Below, in pieces: positions 40,538 through 50,536 of a stretch of 64,000 nucleotides of DNA; the first letter of the stretch is position 1, and each line of letters begins with the position of its first letter. Made by a program: the position numbers and the translations under genes. Origin of the DNA: Flavobacterium sp. J49 (GTDB lineage: Bacteria; Bacteroidota; Bacteroidia; Flavobacteriales; Flavobacteriaceae). The notes below the pieces were generated by a model, which searched no databases, was not told where the DNA came from, and saw nothing but the letters and a program-made list of their open reading frames with translations. The DNA is taken from NCBI RefSeq assembly GCF_011742145.1, contig NZ_JAAQQU010000104.1:515938-579937 (forward strand), written 5' to 3'.

Positions 40538-42490
40538 TTAAAAATCAAACTCCTCCAAACTCAAACTATCATTTTCTATAGTGTTGACAGGCTTTTGTTT
40601 AAGGTACATTTTAGCCGGTCCGGAAATGTCCAAAGCAAAGTTGCCCACGGTATCGTTTGCGGTAATCAGGTTTCTTTTAAACATCAATCGCATTAAGAAA
40701 TCATTGTGTTGTTGGGCATAGGGTTTGAATTTTTCACTGTTCTCCAAACGCGACATAAAGCCTTTGGGTTTCGGGATGATACCGGCCAAGAACAAGCATT
40801 GATTTACATTTAAATCTTGGGGTATTTTATTAAAATAAAACCGCGATGCTTCGCCGATGCCGTATACATTCGGACCCCATTCTATAATGTTGAAATACAC
40901 TTCGAGCATGCGTTCTTTAGAGCTGATGCGGTTGTTTTCTAAAATGTAAACCAACAGGATTTCTTCCAGTTTGCGCGATAAGGTTTTTTCACGGGTCAGG
41001 AAAGCATTTTTGACCAGTTGCATGCTGATGGTACTTGCGCCACGGGCAAATTTTTTGGTTTTGATGTTTTTCACAATCGACTGTTTGAACGCCGAATTGA
41101 TAAAGCCGCGATGACTGAAAAACGACGGATCTTCGCTGGTTAAAACACATTTTTGCAAGTAGGGCGAAATCTGATTCAAAGGGGTAAAATTTGGGTTCGA
41201 CGGGCCTACTACAATGGGTCGCTGTGCTACACCATTGTCTATGGCTCTATACGTAAACTCACCGTTGATTTTGTTCAAATCGGCTTCTCCGTATTTGGTG
41301 ATTTTTATGCCTTCGGGTTTTAATTGACTTTCGAAAATGATGTCGTTTGGTTTGTGGTTATTGTATTCAAAATTCAGGGCATAACTGAAATTACCTTGCG
41401 CTTCCATCCCTTCAAAATGACGGAACAATCCCGTTGGCAGTGACGTGATAAAGTCGTTGGCGGTCATTTTAGGAATGGCTAATTTGAGCGCGTAAATTTT
41501 GTCGGTTTCATTGGTATACGAAACATAAGGATGACACTTGATATTGTTCAATTGCACGGTTGACGTACTGTCTAAAGCCATAAAACGCGGTCCGATTATC
41601 CAACGGTAATCAAAGCGCGCGTTTTTGATTACTACATCTTTGCTCGCGATTTTGGCGTGATTGACCCTTAAATTTTGGATGGAAGAATAGCCGTCGATAT
41701 GTAACTCACCGCTGTACATCGAAAGGTTTTCTAAGTTGAAATGAATGGATTGAAAACCGGTTTTTAGGTTGAATTTTTTATCCAAATAAGGAAGCTGTAT
41801 GGTATCACTTTTCGGGTTGAAAAATACCAAATCGGCTTTGCGGTCTCTTGGATCGGCAAAACCGTTAATTGCCCATTGCTGCGAAAAACCATCGGCCGTA
41901 ACTTGAATCAAAGTGTTGAGTTTTTTTTGGGCCAAAGCCAATTGCGTAAAATCAAAAACCACTTTATTACCTTGGTCATTAATTCTAAATGCAAAACCTT
42001 TGACTTGCATGTCTGTGGGAACCAAATCCATCAGATTGGAAGTCAAACGATTTAAAAGTTTGGCATAATTCACTTCAGTATTGTCTGTTTTCTCTTTTTT
42101 GGAGCGCAGAAAAGCGTCGAAGTTGCTACCTGTTTTGGTTTTTACCAATTGGACATACCCTTTATTGATTTCGAGTTGGCCCAATTGAATATCGCCAATC
42201 AACAGCTTCCAAAAGTTGACACTCGTTTTCAATTGGTCAATGCGCACCAAAGTGTCGGCTTGCTTGGGTACCAAAGTGATTTGTTTGAATTCGAGATTGG
42301 TTAATCCGTGAAATTCGGCTTTGGCAATAGTGAAATCGCACTGGTAATCGCGTTCCATTTTGGCATCAATACGATGGATGACTTTTTCCAAAATAGTATT
42401 TCGAAAAGCAAAAAGCAATATTATTCCGAGCAGTATAACAATACCGCAGATTTTAAGAACAAGGAATGCTTTTTGTTTTTTGGTTCTCAT
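40538..42490 (-). CDS. GT51 peptidoglycan transglycosylase with AsmA-like N-terminus
   Basis: This 650-residue protein has one N-terminal membrane helix (residues 13 to 29), then about 370 residues of beta-rich sequence resembling AsmA-type repeats. A GT51 lysozyme-like transglycosylase domain begins near residue 430: VLTSEDPSFFSHRGF (catalytic Glu), RGASTISMQLVKNAFLTREK, RKLEEILLVYILE and ERMLEVYFNIIEWGPNVYGI. There is no transpeptidase domain, so it is a monofunctional glycan polymerase like MtgA. The start overlaps the gldH stop by one base. Confidence 0.88.
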   Translation of the reverse strand: MRTKKQKAFLVLKICGIVILLGIILLFAFRNTILEKVIHRIDAKMERDYQCDFTIAKAEFHGLTNLEFKQITLVPKQADTLVRIDQLKTSVNFWKLLIGDIQLGQLEINKGYVQLVKTKTGSNFDAFLRSKKEKTDNTEVNYAKLLNRLTSNLMDLVPTDMQVKGFAFRINDQGNKVVFDFTQLALAQKKLNTLIQVTADGFSQQWAINGFADPRDRKADLVFFNPKSDTIQLPYLDKKFNLKTGFQSIHFNLENLSMYSGELHIDGYSSIQNLRVNHAKIASKDVVIKNARFDYRWIIGPRFMALDSTSTVQLNNIKCHPYVSYTNETDKIYALKLAIPKMTANDFITSLPTGLFRHFEGMEAQGNFSYALNFEYNNHKPNDIIFESQLKPEGIKITKYGEADLNKINGEFTYRAIDNGVAQRPIVVGPSNPNFTPLNQISPYLQKCVLTSEDPSFFSHRGFINSAFKQSIVKNIKTKKFARGASTISMQLVKNAFLTREKTLSRKLEEILLVYILENNRISSKERMLEVYFNIIEWGPNVYGIGEASRFYFNKIPQDLNVNQCLFLAGIIPKPKGFMSRLENSEKFKPYAQQHNDFLMRLMFKRNLITANDTVGNFALDISGPAKMYLKQKPVNTIENDSLSLEEFDF

Positions 42491-42954
42491 TATTTTGCTT
42501 TATCAACGTCTAATCCAATGCCAATTACATTGGGTAAATAAGGTCCTTTAAAACTGTGGGAAACGGTAATCTTGTAATGCCCTTTTTGGAGTTTGGTTTT
42601 TTCTCTGATCGCAGTCGTCAAGTCACAAATGTCGCCCGAACAATCGCCGAGATCTTGTCCTTTACGGTCTTTGATTGTCAAAGTAATACCAAAGTTTTCC
42701 TTTTGGCCACCGGGACTTTCGATACTGAAATCGATTGGGATTTCTACAAATTGATACCCATACACATGACTGAATTGGAATCGTATGTTATACTGTTGGT
42801 TATCATCTGTAATGTCAAATTCATATACTTTGGCATCTGATTTTTCCCAATGGTTGTTTTCGGGCATTTTGTCAAATTGACTAAAAGTACTTGAGGAGTT
42901 ACATGCGATAAAAACAACTGAGAATAAGGAAAAGAAAAGTATTTTTGTTTTCAT
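42490..42954 (-). CDS. gldH: Gliding motility lipoprotein GldH
   Basis: This 154-residue lipoprotein (signal ending FIAC) matches GldH in length and pattern: MPENNHWEKSDAKVYEFDI, FQFSHVYGYQFVEIPIDF, DLGDCSGDICDLT and HSFKGPYLPNVIGIGL. GldH is required for gliding and associated with the type IX secretion machinery in Flavobacterium. It is directly coupled with the transglycosylase gene. The presence of gldH and of a T9SS cargo protein in one window supports a gliding Flavobacteriia host. Confidence 0.92.
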   Translation of the reverse strand: MKTKILFFSLFSVVFIACNSSSTFSQFDKMPENNHWEKSDAKVYEFDITDDNQQYNIRFQFSHVYGYQFVEIPIDFSIESPGGQKENFGITLTIKDRKGQDLGDCSGDICDLTTAIREKTKLQKGHYKITVSHSFKGPYLPNVIGIGLDVDKAK

Positions 42955-43009
42955 AAAAAAGAGGTTGTTATTTATCTAAAACGCTGTTGGTCAACTTTTA
43001 TTGTTTAAT

Positions 43010-43017
43010 CAAAAGTA
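43010..43017 (-). promoter_or_regulatory. -7 element TACTTTTG of gldH
   Basis: A full TAnnTTTG match on the minus strand, 55 bases before the gldH start codon. The gap between radA and gldH shows nothing else. Confidence 0.5.
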
Positions 43018-43082
43018 AATATACCGACGAGATTTCAATTTATATAATTTAAGGAATAATTTATAGGATTTGAGAATATCAA

Positions 43083-44444
43083 TTACCCAAACAACTGTTC
43101 GACTACTTCTTCAATTTTAGAAACCAAAACAATTTTGATTAACGGATTTTTGACGGCAATCTTGTTGTATTTTGATACAAATATGGTCGAAAACCCAAGC
43201 TTTTCTGCTTCTTGAATGCGTTGCTCTACACGGTTCACGGGACGGATTTCACCCGACAATCCGACTTCGCCGGCAAAGCAGACATCTTTGCCCACGGCAA
43301 TATCTTCATTAGAAGACAAAATGGCCGCTACAACCGCTAAATCTATGGCCGGATCATCTACCGAAATTCCGCCGGTGACATTGAGGAAAACGTCTTTAGT
43401 TCCGAGTCTGAAACCGGCGCGTTTTTCCAGTACGGCTAAAATCATGTTTAAGCGTTTGGCGTTGTAACCGGTGGTGCTTCTTTGCGGTGTACCATAAACG
43501 GCGGTCGAAACCAAGGCTTGTATTTCTATCATCAACGGTCGCATGCCTTCTAAAGTGGAGGCAATGGCGGTTCCGGATAATTCTTCTTCTCGGTGTGAAA
43601 TCAATATTTCGGACGGATTAGAGACTTCTCTCAAACCCGATCCTTGCATCTCGTAGATGCCCAATTCGGCGGTGGAACCAAAACGGTTTTTGAGCGAGCG
43701 CAAAATTCGGTACACGTGATTTCTATCGCCTTCAAATTGCAAAACGGTATCGACCATATGTTCCAAAATCTTGGGTCCGGCGATGTTGCCGTCTTTGGTA
43801 ATATGACCAATTAAGATTACCGGAATATTGGTTTCTTTGGCGAATTTTATTAACTCGGCGGTAGTTTCTCGAATCTGAGAAATACTTCCTGCGGTCGATT
43901 CTATATAATCGGTATGCAAGGTTTGAATCGAATCGATGATGACAATATCGGGTTCGGTTTCTACGATGTGACGAAAGATATTTTGGGTTTTGGTTTCGGT
44001 TAAGATGTAGCAATTATCACTGTTTGGATTGATGCGCTCCGCACGCATTTTGATTTGCTTCTGACTTTCCTCACCCGAAACATATAAAGTTTTATAAGGT
44101 AATTTTAAAGAAATTTGCAACAATAACGTACTCTTCCCGATTCCGGGTTCGCCACCCAATAAGATTAATGAACCGGGTACAATGCCACCGCCAAGCACGC
44201 GGTTTAATTCACCGTCAGTCGTATCCATTCGCACTTCTTGGGTCGAATCAATTTCTTTGATGCGAAGCGGTTTTGAAACTCTTTTGGAATCAACGTTATC
44301 GGGTTTCCAGCTCGATTTTTCTTCTTTTTGAATGATTTCTTCGGCTATGGTATTCCATTCTTTACAGGCATTGCATTGGCCTTGCCATTTGGCGTATTGG
44401 GTACCACAATTTTGACAAAAAAAAGTAGTTTTGAGTTTCGACAT
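43083..44444 (-). CDS. radA: DNA repair protein RadA
   Basis: This 453-residue protein has the N-terminal zinc finger (CQNC and CNAC, residues 10 to 29), a RecA-like ATPase with GGEPGIGKSTLLLQI, the RadA-specific LKNRFGSTAELGIYEM motif and a C-terminal Lon-like domain with GGISVDDPAIDLAV. RadA drives branch migration during recombinational repair. It is last in a unit with panC, panD, a YbhN-like gene and the esterase-like gene. Confidence 0.97.
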   Translation of the reverse strand: MSKLKTTFFCQNCGTQYAKWQGQCNACKEWNTIAEEIIQKEEKSSWKPDNVDSKRVSKPLRIKEIDSTQEVRMDTTDGELNRVLGGGIVPGSLILLGGEPGIGKSTLLLQISLKLPYKTLYVSGEESQKQIKMRAERINPNSDNCYILTETKTQNIFRHIVETEPDIVIIDSIQTLHTDYIESTAGSISQIRETTAELIKFAKETNIPVILIGHITKDGNIAGPKILEHMVDTVLQFEGDRNHVYRILRSLKNRFGSTAELGIYEMQGSGLREVSNPSEILISHREEELSGTAIASTLEGMRPLMIEIQALVSTAVYGTPQRSTTGYNAKRLNMILAVLEKRAGFRLGTKDVFLNVTGGISVDDPAIDLAVVAAILSSNEDIAVGKDVCFAGEVGLSGEIRPVNRVEQRIQEAEKLGFSTIFVSKYNKIAVKNPLIKIVLVSKIEEVVEQLFG

Positions 44445-44455
44445 TTAGGGTATAT

Positions 44456-45703
44456 TTATTCTGATTTTTTTTCTTCGGTAGGCGTTTCTGATGGTGCATC
44501 TGCCGGTACTTCTTCGGTTGTTGGTGCAGGTTCTGCGACTTCCTCTTTTTTGTTTTTAAGTTCTCCTTTTAAAGCATCGGCTCTTTCGAGCATCATGTCT
44601 TTAGTCAAATCCCCGATTTCTTGTTTTTGAAAAGCCGTTTGATAGCTTTTGATGGCTCTTTTGGCATCACCGGTTTTCTCATACATTTGGCCCAAATGGT
44701 AATCAGCAAGCATTGCTTTAGGATAATTTTTTCGCGCCAATTGAGACAATTCATCAAACTCTACATACGCTTTGTTTTTCAAAATAGCCGCTTCAATGGC
44801 TTTGAAATCGTTGATTCTGATTTGCAGTTTCAGTCCCAAAGAGTTTTCGAGAACGGCATATTTGTCGACTAAATATTTCACATAACCCGAAGGCAGTACG
44901 GCAATTTTTTCTTGAAACTCTACGGTAGAAATGGGTTGGTAAACCGAGAAAATTTGGTACAAAGCACTCGGAATGGCATGCAACACTAAAGAGTAATGCG
45001 AAGCACCTTTGAACTCTTCATACAGATAATTGAGTTTTGGATTTTTTATATTTTTAGCTGCTGCATCTAAAGCTTGAATGCGGGTTTTCATTTTTTTCAT
45101 ATCGCCTTCGGCGGTACAATGGTAATAAAAAGTCATTTGTTGCATCGCCGCTAATCTTTCCGGAATTTGTTCTTCCATGCCTTCCGGAAGTTCCGGACTC
45201 ATAGAGATATAGGCGTTGAATATCGGTTGGTCTTTGTACAGATAACAATTTAAAAAAGCCGCGGTCGTATCCAATCCGGCTACGATTCTGAATGGCGCTG
45301 TGCGAAAGTTTTTTTGGATGCTCGGAATCAATTCCATTCCCACAAATTCAAAGAAATCGGCTCCTTTTTCCGAAGGTAAACCGGTAGTTTCATCAAAAGT
45401 ACAATCGCTTTCACGTTCGTTGTTTTTGTTTTGACTGATAGCCACTACAATCACTTCCGGCAAATCGTCCCAATAGTAACCATAACTCAAAGCACCTTGA
45501 AAAGCATCAAAAAGAAAATCGCCGTCAAAAAGGATTAGTAAAGGATATTTTTGGGTTTTGTTTTTGTCATACGATGGTGGAAGTCCGATTTTGATTTCGC
45601 GGTCTTCGTTGAGTTTTTGGGAAGTTATAGTATCTGTAATGGTTCTTTGGGCAAATATCTGTCCGGAACCCCAAAACAGCAATAGTAAAAACAGTTGTTT
45701 CAT
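44456..45703 (-). CDS. Exported esterase-D-like alpha/beta hydrolase lacking the nucleophile Ser
   Basis: The ATG for MKQLFLLLLFWGSGQIFAQ gives a signal peptide; an earlier in-frame start would add 16 residues. The 415-residue protein has an esterase-D-type hydrolase fold (YPLLILFDGD, ELIPSIQKNF, FNAYISMSPEL, EEFKGASHYSLVLHAIPSAL). At the elbow where relatives have GxSxGG it reads VAGLDTTAAF, so Asp145 stands in place of the Ser. The His in ASHYS is kept. A TPR-like helical region (about residues 290 to 380) and a Glu/Pro/Thr-rich tail follow. It may bind rather than hydrolyse its ligand. Confidence 0.83.
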   Translation of the reverse strand: MKQLFLLLLFWGSGQIFAQRTITDTITSQKLNEDREIKIGLPPSYDKNKTQKYPLLILFDGDFLFDAFQGALSYGYYWDDLPEVIVVAISQNKNNERESDCTFDETTGLPSEKGADFFEFVGMELIPSIQKNFRTAPFRIVAGLDTTAAFLNCYLYKDQPIFNAYISMSPELPEGMEEQIPERLAAMQQMTFYYHCTAEGDMKKMKTRIQALDAAAKNIKNPKLNYLYEEFKGASHYSLVLHAIPSALYQIFSVYQPISTVEFQEKIAVLPSGYVKYLVDKYAVLENSLGLKLQIRINDFKAIEAAILKNKAYVEFDELSQLARKNYPKAMLADYHLGQMYEKTGDAKRAIKSYQTAFQKQEIGDLTKDMMLERADALKGELKNKKEEVAEPAPTTEEVPADAPSETPTEEKKSE

Positions 45704-45760
45704 AGGGATAGAATTTTGGTTAAATAGAAATCGCGCTAAAATGATTAGCAAGATAGTAAA

Positions 45761-46726
45761 TTATTTATTTCTATTGAACACCGGAAGCAAAACATAGGAA
45801 ATCAATCCGAGTAAGATGGTCAGGATGGTTTGTGAAGTCCAAACCAACCAGCCAAAGGCAATCCCAATGTCATTTGAAATCCCGTAAAGCGAGAAAATCA
45901 GAGCGATTGAAAAAGGATAAGCACCCAATCCGCCATTGGAAAATCCTACGGCCAAGCTACCAAAAATAAAACCCATAATCACAATATCAAAGCTTATTTC
46001 TGTGGTTTCCGGTAAGGCAAAAACGGCTACATAAAACATGGTCAGATAGGAAATCCAGATGAAAAAGGAATGAAAAAGGTATTTCCATTTGGCTTTCATT
46101 TTCAAAATGGTTGTCATGCCCTCAATCAATCCCGATAGTTTTTTCTTTAGTTTTAGGAGGATAGGCCATTCAGCATAAATCCAAATCAGCAAAAAAATCA
46201 CGCCCATGGCGATAGCGGCCATGCCGTAATAAATGAGGTATTGTACAGAAACATTTTTACTTACCAGGAATTGGTAAATGGCATCAAACTGAGAGACAAA
46301 TCCAATTAAGACAAAAAGCAAAAAGATCAATAAGTCAACGATTCGTTCCGCAACAATGGTTCCGAAGGCTTTGTCAAAGGGAACATTTTCATATTTTTTC
46401 AACAAAGCAGCACGAGAAATTTCGCCTGAACGCGGTACGGTAAGGTTGACCAAATAGGAAACACTAACGGTAAAAAAGTTATTGTAAAACTTAGTTTGGT
46501 AACCCAAATGATTGAGGGCAAATTTCCAGCGATAGGCTCTTGACCAATAGCCTACACAGGCAATCATAAGCGACAAGGCAATAAATGAGTAATTGGCCTT
46601 TTGGAAGCTGATTTTTATTTTGGCAATTTCTTCCGGCTTCAGGGTAGTGTATTGGTAGTAAATGATGCCTATTCCAATAAAAAGTGGAATGAGAATAGTC
46701 AGCCATTTGCTAATTTGCTTTTTCAA
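45761..46726 (-). CDS. YbhN-like / LPG synthase transmembrane-domain protein
   Basis: This 321-residue protein has eight or so helices and the UPF0104/lysylphosphatidylglycerol-synthase membrane-domain pattern: YWSRAYRWKFALNHLG, NLTVPRSGEISRAALLKKY, GTIVAERIVDLLIF and GGLGAYPFSIAL. It lacks the cytoplasmic aminoacyl-transfer domain of MprF, so a lipid-translocation role is more likely. It lies four bases after panD in the same transcription unit. Confidence 0.88.
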   Translation of the reverse strand: MKKQISKWLTILIPLFIGIGIIYYQYTTLKPEEIAKIKISFQKANYSFIALSLMIACVGYWSRAYRWKFALNHLGYQTKFYNNFFTVSVSYLVNLTVPRSGEISRAALLKKYENVPFDKAFGTIVAERIVDLLIFLLFVLIGFVSQFDAIYQFLVSKNVSVQYLIYYGMAAIAMGVIFLLIWIYAEWPILLKLKKKLSGLIEGMTTILKMKAKWKYLFHSFFIWISYLTMFYVAVFALPETTEISFDIVIMGFIFGSLAVGFSNGGLGAYPFSIALIFSLYGISNDIGIAFGWLVWTSQTILTILLGLISYVLLPVFNRNK

Positions 46727-46730
46727 GTGC

Positions 46731-47081
46731 TTAGGTCAGGGAGTTATCTTTTTCATTTGGAAAAACCATCCAGGGTTTGAATGTTTTGGCTTTTTCAAAA
46801 TCCATAATGGCATAAGACATGATGATGATGATGTCGTCTTTTTGAACTTTTCGGGCTGCCGGACCATTGAGGGTTATTTCACCTGAGTTTCTGATGCCTT
46901 TGATTACATAGGTTTCAAAACGCTCTCCGTTATTTACATTAACAATGAAAACTTTTTCGCCTTCAATGAGGTTTGCGGCTTCCATTAGGGTTTCGTCAAT
47001 GGTAATGCTGCCAATATAATTTAAATCGGCACCGGTTACTTTTACACGATGAATTTTAGATTTTACTACTTGAATTTGCAT
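46731..47081 (-). CDS. panD: Aspartate 1-decarboxylase
   Basis: This 116-residue pyruvoyl enzyme makes beta-alanine for pantothenate. The self-cleavage site is YIGS-ITID, with Ser25 giving the pyruvoyl group; [20 protein letters not shown] is the typical C-terminal core. It follows panC by 14 bases, so the two halves of the pantothenate precursor supply are coexpressed. Confidence 0.97.
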   Translation of the reverse strand: MQIQVVKSKIHRVKVTGADLNYIGSITIDETLMEAANLIEGEKVFIVNVNNGERFETYVIKGIRNSGEITLNGPAARKVQKDDIIIIMSYAIMDFEKAKTFKPWMVFPNEKDNSLT

Positions 47082-47095
47082 GGGGCAAAGGTAAA

Positions 47096-47944
47096 TTATT
47101 TTAGTGAAATAGTGTCAATCAATCGAATATTGTTAACAAAAACGGCGATAAACGCGCGATATTTTTTGGATTTATTTTTTCGAAGGCAAGGCAGCAAAGA
47201 CGCTTCGTCGGCAATTTGGAAATATTCCAGGGTAAAGTTTGGGTTTTTTTCAAAGGTTTTCTTTACCCACTTGGTAACGGCTGTAGCTGATTGGGTGGCA
47301 AATAATTGTTTGGCTTGCTTGAGGGTTTTGTAAATGATGGCGGCTTCTTTTTTTTCAACCTCAGAAAGTCTTTCGTTTCGGGAACTCATGGCCAATCCGT
47401 TGGGTTCTCTGAAAATCGGACAGCCAATTACTTTCACGGGCATTTTGGCTTTTTCGGTCATTTTTTTGACAATCTGCAATTGCTGAAAATCTTTTTCGCC
47501 AAAGTAAGCATGGGTTGGTTTTACAATCTCAAAAAGGCTCTTTACGATGGTGCCAACGCCGTCAAAATGTCCGGGACGGAATTGACCTTCCATTTGGTTT
47601 TCCAAACCGTCAAAATCAAAATGTTGGGAAACGGTATTGCCTTTATAAATGTCCTCTACGCTTGGCGCATAAACGATAATTTTATCGGAAACAGATTTTA
47701 TTTTTTCGAGATCAGCCTCTAGTGTTCTCGGATATTTGGCTAAATCTTCGGCATTATTGAACTGGGTCGGATTGACAAAAATACTCATCACCACTACGGA
47801 ATTTTGCTTCAATGCTTCCGACAAAAGTGATAAGTGACCTTGGTGAAGCGCACCCATGGTAGGCACAAAGCCAATAGCGGTTTCGGTGTTTGAAATAGAA
47901 GCTAAATAAGAAACTAATTCATTTTGAGTGTTAAAAATGAGCAT
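47096..47944 (-). CDS. panC: Pantothenate synthetase
   Basis: This 282-residue enzyme joins pantoate and beta-alanine with ATP. Visible motifs are [17 protein letters not shown] (HxGH nucleotide site), [29 protein letters not shown] and [11 protein letters not shown]. It is first in the panC-panD-ybhN-esterase-radA unit and diverges from the half glycogen synthase gene, an arrangement I recall as conserved in Flavobacteriia. Confidence 0.97.
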   Translation of the reverse strand: MLIFNTQNELVSYLASISNTETAIGFVPTMGALHQGHLSLLSEALKQNSVVVMSIFVNPTQFNNAEDLAKYPRTLEADLEKIKSVSDKIIVYAPSVEDIYKGNTVSQHFDFDGLENQMEGQFRPGHFDGVGTIVKSLFEIVKPTHAYFGEKDFQQLQIVKKMTEKAKMPVKVIGCPIFREPNGLAMSSRNERLSEVEKKEAAIIYKTLKQAKQLFATQSATAVTKWVKKTFEKNPNFTLEYFQIADEASLLPCLRKNKSKKYRAFIAVFVNNIRLIDTISLK

Positions 47945-47965
47945 TGGCTTTCAGTAAATGAGTTG

Positions 47966-47973
47966 CAAACTTA
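47966..47973 (-). promoter_or_regulatory. -7 element TAAGTTTG of panC
   Basis: A full TAnnTTTG match on the minus strand, 21 bases before the panC start codon. Confidence 0.5.
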
Positions 47974-48004
47974 CTATTTTCATAAATAACTGCATAAAAT
48001 TTTG

Positions 48005-48012
48005 TACTTTTG
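48005..48012 (+). promoter_or_regulatory. -7 element TACTTTTG of the half glycogen synthase unit
   Basis: A full TAnnTTTG match 38 bases before the start codon; a TTG at the usual -33 distance is not evident. Confidence 0.5.
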
Positions 48013-48050
48013 CCTGTTTTTTATTGCCAATAAATAAAGTAAAATAGATT

Positions 48051-48857
48051 ATGGAAGATAAGAGGATATTGTATGTATCATCTGAAGTGGTGCCTTATCT
48101 GGCTGAGAATGAGGTTTCTTTAATGTCGTATGACGTTCCAAAAATGGTTAATGATCAAGGTGGGCAAATAAGAATTTTTATGCCGCGGTATGGGAATATC
48201 AATGAAAGAAGACACCAATTACACGAAGTTATCCGATTGTCGGGAATGAATTTAGTAGTCAATGATTTAGACATGCCTTTGATTATCAAAGTAGCTTCTA
48301 TACCCAAAGAGCGAATTCAAGTTTACTTTATAGACAATGATGAATATTTCAAACGCAAAGCGACCTTCAGCGATGAAGAAGGCGTAATGTATCCGGATAA
48401 TGACGAAAGAGCGATTTTCTTTGCCAAAGGCGTTGTAGAAACAGTAAAAAAACTGAATTGGGTTCCCGATATCATTCACGTTCACGGTTGGATGGCCGGT
48501 TTGTTACCCGTTTACATGAAACATTATTACAAAGACGAAGCCTTGTTTTCAGATACTAAAATTGTGACTTCAGTATACAGTCAGTCTTTTGACGGAACAT
48601 TAAATACTGAAATGATCAACAAAATCAAGTTTGACAATATCCCGCAAGAAGCCATACAGGATTTGGAATTGCCTAACTATGAAAACCTTATTAAGTCTTC
48701 AGTTATGCATTCGGATGCGGTGATTATTGCCTCTGAAAACCTATCCTCAAGTTTAACAAAATTTATAGAATCTTCAGGAAAACCTTTTTTACCTTTCGCC
48801 ACGAAAGACAAATTTTCAGAAGCTTATACCAACTTCTATAAGGAAATGCTTCCCTAA
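48051..48857 (+). CDS. Glycogen synthase N-terminal (GT5 catalytic) domain protein without the C-terminal half
   Basis: This 268-residue protein corresponds to the first Rossmann domain of GT5 glycogen synthases: RILYVSSEVVPY, MPRYGNINERRHQLHEV, DNDERAIFFAKGV and PDIIHVHGWMAGLLPVYM. The second domain with the ADP-binding and catalytic EPCG-type motif is missing. The usual KTGGL motif near the start is replaced by a different sequence (AENEVSLMSYDVP), so catalysis looks unlikely. Half-length proteins like this occur beside DUF4270 and glmS in many Bacteroidota, as here (18 bases before DUF4270), and may have a regulatory or sugar-sensing function. Confidence 0.88.
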   Translation: MEDKRILYVSSEVVPYLAENEVSLMSYDVPKMVNDQGGQIRIFMPRYGNINERRHQLHEVIRLSGMNLVVNDLDMPLIIKVASIPKERIQVYFIDNDEYFKRKATFSDEEGVMYPDNDERAIFFAKGVVETVKKLNWVPDIIHVHGWMAGLLPVYMKHYYKDEALFSDTKIVTSVYSQSFDGTLNTEMINKIKFDNIPQEAIQDLELPNYENLIKSSVMHSDAVIIASENLSSSLTKFIESSGKPFLPFATKDKFSEAYTNFYKEMLP

Positions 48858-48875
48858 AAATAATTATTAAGATTT

Positions 48876-50525
48876 ATGTTTAAAAAATCGTACGTACAAA
48901 AGATTTTATTTGGTCTGATGGCCCTTTCATTATTTGCCGCTTGTGATAAAGATTTCAATGAATTGGGAACAGACATCGTGGGTGATGACCACTTTGGTTT
49001 TGAAAGATATACCGGAGCTACCGTTAAAGCTTACAACCAAAAACTAGGCCCAATAGCCTCTAACAATTTACCGATTAATCCCCTAGGGTTTTATGCCAAT
49101 CCGGCTTTTGGAACCACTCAAGCCAATTTTGTAACCCAAGTGGAATTAGATACTGAAAATCCGACGTTTAATAATATTGACCCGGATGATTATGATATAG
49201 AACCTACCAAAATTGACAGTATCATTTTGGATATTCCTTATTTCAGTACTCTAAAAAACACCAATGAGGCAGGTCTTAAAACTTATGAGTTAGACTCTAT
49301 TTACGGACCTGAAAATTCTAAATTCAGTTTGAGTATTTACCAGTCGAATTATTTCTTGAGAGATTTAGATCCCAATCAATCTTTTGCGGAAACCCAGCTT
49401 TTTTATACCGATAAAGATGCGGAAATCAATGCGCATAAACTTCCCATATTATTGAATGACGCACCGCTAAGTGGCGACAATGCTGACGGGCATGAAAACA
49501 CCCAGTTTTATTTTGATAAAAGAGAGCACAGAACAGTCGCGTTAAACGATGATAACGAGGAAGTTGAAACCAGAACAGCGCCATCGATGAGATTGCATTT
49601 GAACAAAACCGTTTTTACCAATTTGCTTTTGAACGCGCCAAGCGGACAATTGGTAAACAACAGTGTATTTAAGAATTATTTCAGAGGCTTGTACTTCAAA
49701 GTAGAAAACGGAAATCCGGGACAAATGGCCATGATCAATTTCTTAGGCGGAAAAATCACAGTCTATTATAACGAGGATAAAGAAACTACGACAAACAATG
49801 TGTCAACTTATGAAAGAGTGTTCAAGACGCTTAAAATGAGCCTGACCGGAAACACGGTTAGTTTGCTCAACAACTCTAACGAAAACACCGATTATTTAAC
49901 GACTACGGCCAACAATACCGATGAAGCTTCAAAATTATACTTAAAAGGCGGCCAAGGATCAATAGCTGTGATTGATATTTTCGGACCCGATGCGGATAAT
50001 AACGGCATAGCCGATGAGGTGGAAGTCATTAAAGCTAACGGATGGTTGATTAACGAAGCCAATCTTACTTTTTATGTAGACAGAACGGCCATGTCTGACC
50101 CTAAAACGATTGAACCAAACCGGATCTTTTTATACGACTTGAACAACAACAATATTTTAGTTGATTATACTTATGACTTTAGTACCAATTCTACTTATCC
50201 TAAATTCAATAAATACGTTCACGGCGGTATTTTAGAAGCGGAAGATGTAGATAATGGCAGAGGAATCAAGTACAAAATCAGATTAACCAATCATGTCAGA
50301 AATCTGATTTCAAAAGATTCTACTAATGTAAGACTCGGTCTTTCGGTAACGGAAAGTATTAACAATGTTGGTTTTTCCAAATTGAGAACGGCTAATAGTA
50401 CTACAGATAGCGCTCCGAGAATGTCGGTATTAAATCCTTTGGGAACCGTATTGTATGGTACTAATCCTGCAGTTCCGAATGATAAAAGAATAAAACTTGA
50501 AATTTATTATACCAAACCTGATTAA
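48876..50525 (+). CDS. DUF4270 lipoprotein
   Basis: This 549-residue protein has a lipoprotein signal (ending [20 protein letters not shown]); the Asn-Glu-Leu-Gly start of the mature part is the usual DUF4270 opening. The rest is beta-rich, with segments such as [12 protein letters not shown] and [16 protein letters not shown]. Such proteins sit in the outer membrane; I know no established function. It is flanked by the half glycogen synthase and glmS genes in one unit, so a link to cell-surface sugar metabolism is possible. Confidence 0.9.
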   Translation: MFKKSYVQKILFGLMALSLFAACDKDFNELGTDIVGDDHFGFERYTGATVKAYNQKLGPIASNNLPINPLGFYANPAFGTTQANFVTQVELDTENPTFNNIDPDDYDIEPTKIDSIILDIPYFSTLKNTNEAGLKTYELDSIYGPENSKFSLSIYQSNYFLRDLDPNQSFAETQLFYTDKDAEINAHKLPILLNDAPLSGDNADGHENTQFYFDKREHRTVALNDDNEEVETRTAPSMRLHLNKTVFTNLLLNAPSGQLVNNSVFKNYFRGLYFKVENGNPGQMAMINFLGGKITVYYNEDKETTTNNVSTYERVFKTLKMSLTGNTVSLLNNSNENTDYLTTTANNTDEASKLYLKGGQGSIAVIDIFGPDADNNGIADEVEVIKANGWLINEANLTFYVDRTAMSDPKTIEPNRIFLYDLNNNNILVDYTYDFSTNSTYPKFNKYVHGGILEAEDVDNGRGIKYKIRLTNHVRNLISKDSTNVRLGLSVTESINNVGFSKLRTANSTTDSAPRMSVLNPLGTVLYGTNPAVPNDKRIKLEIYYTKPD

Positions 50526-50536
50526 TACGTAAAGTT

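Noticed and set aside
50526-50536. glmS ribozyme or riboswitch before glmS
   Set aside because: The gap is 11 bases, so no such element fits.
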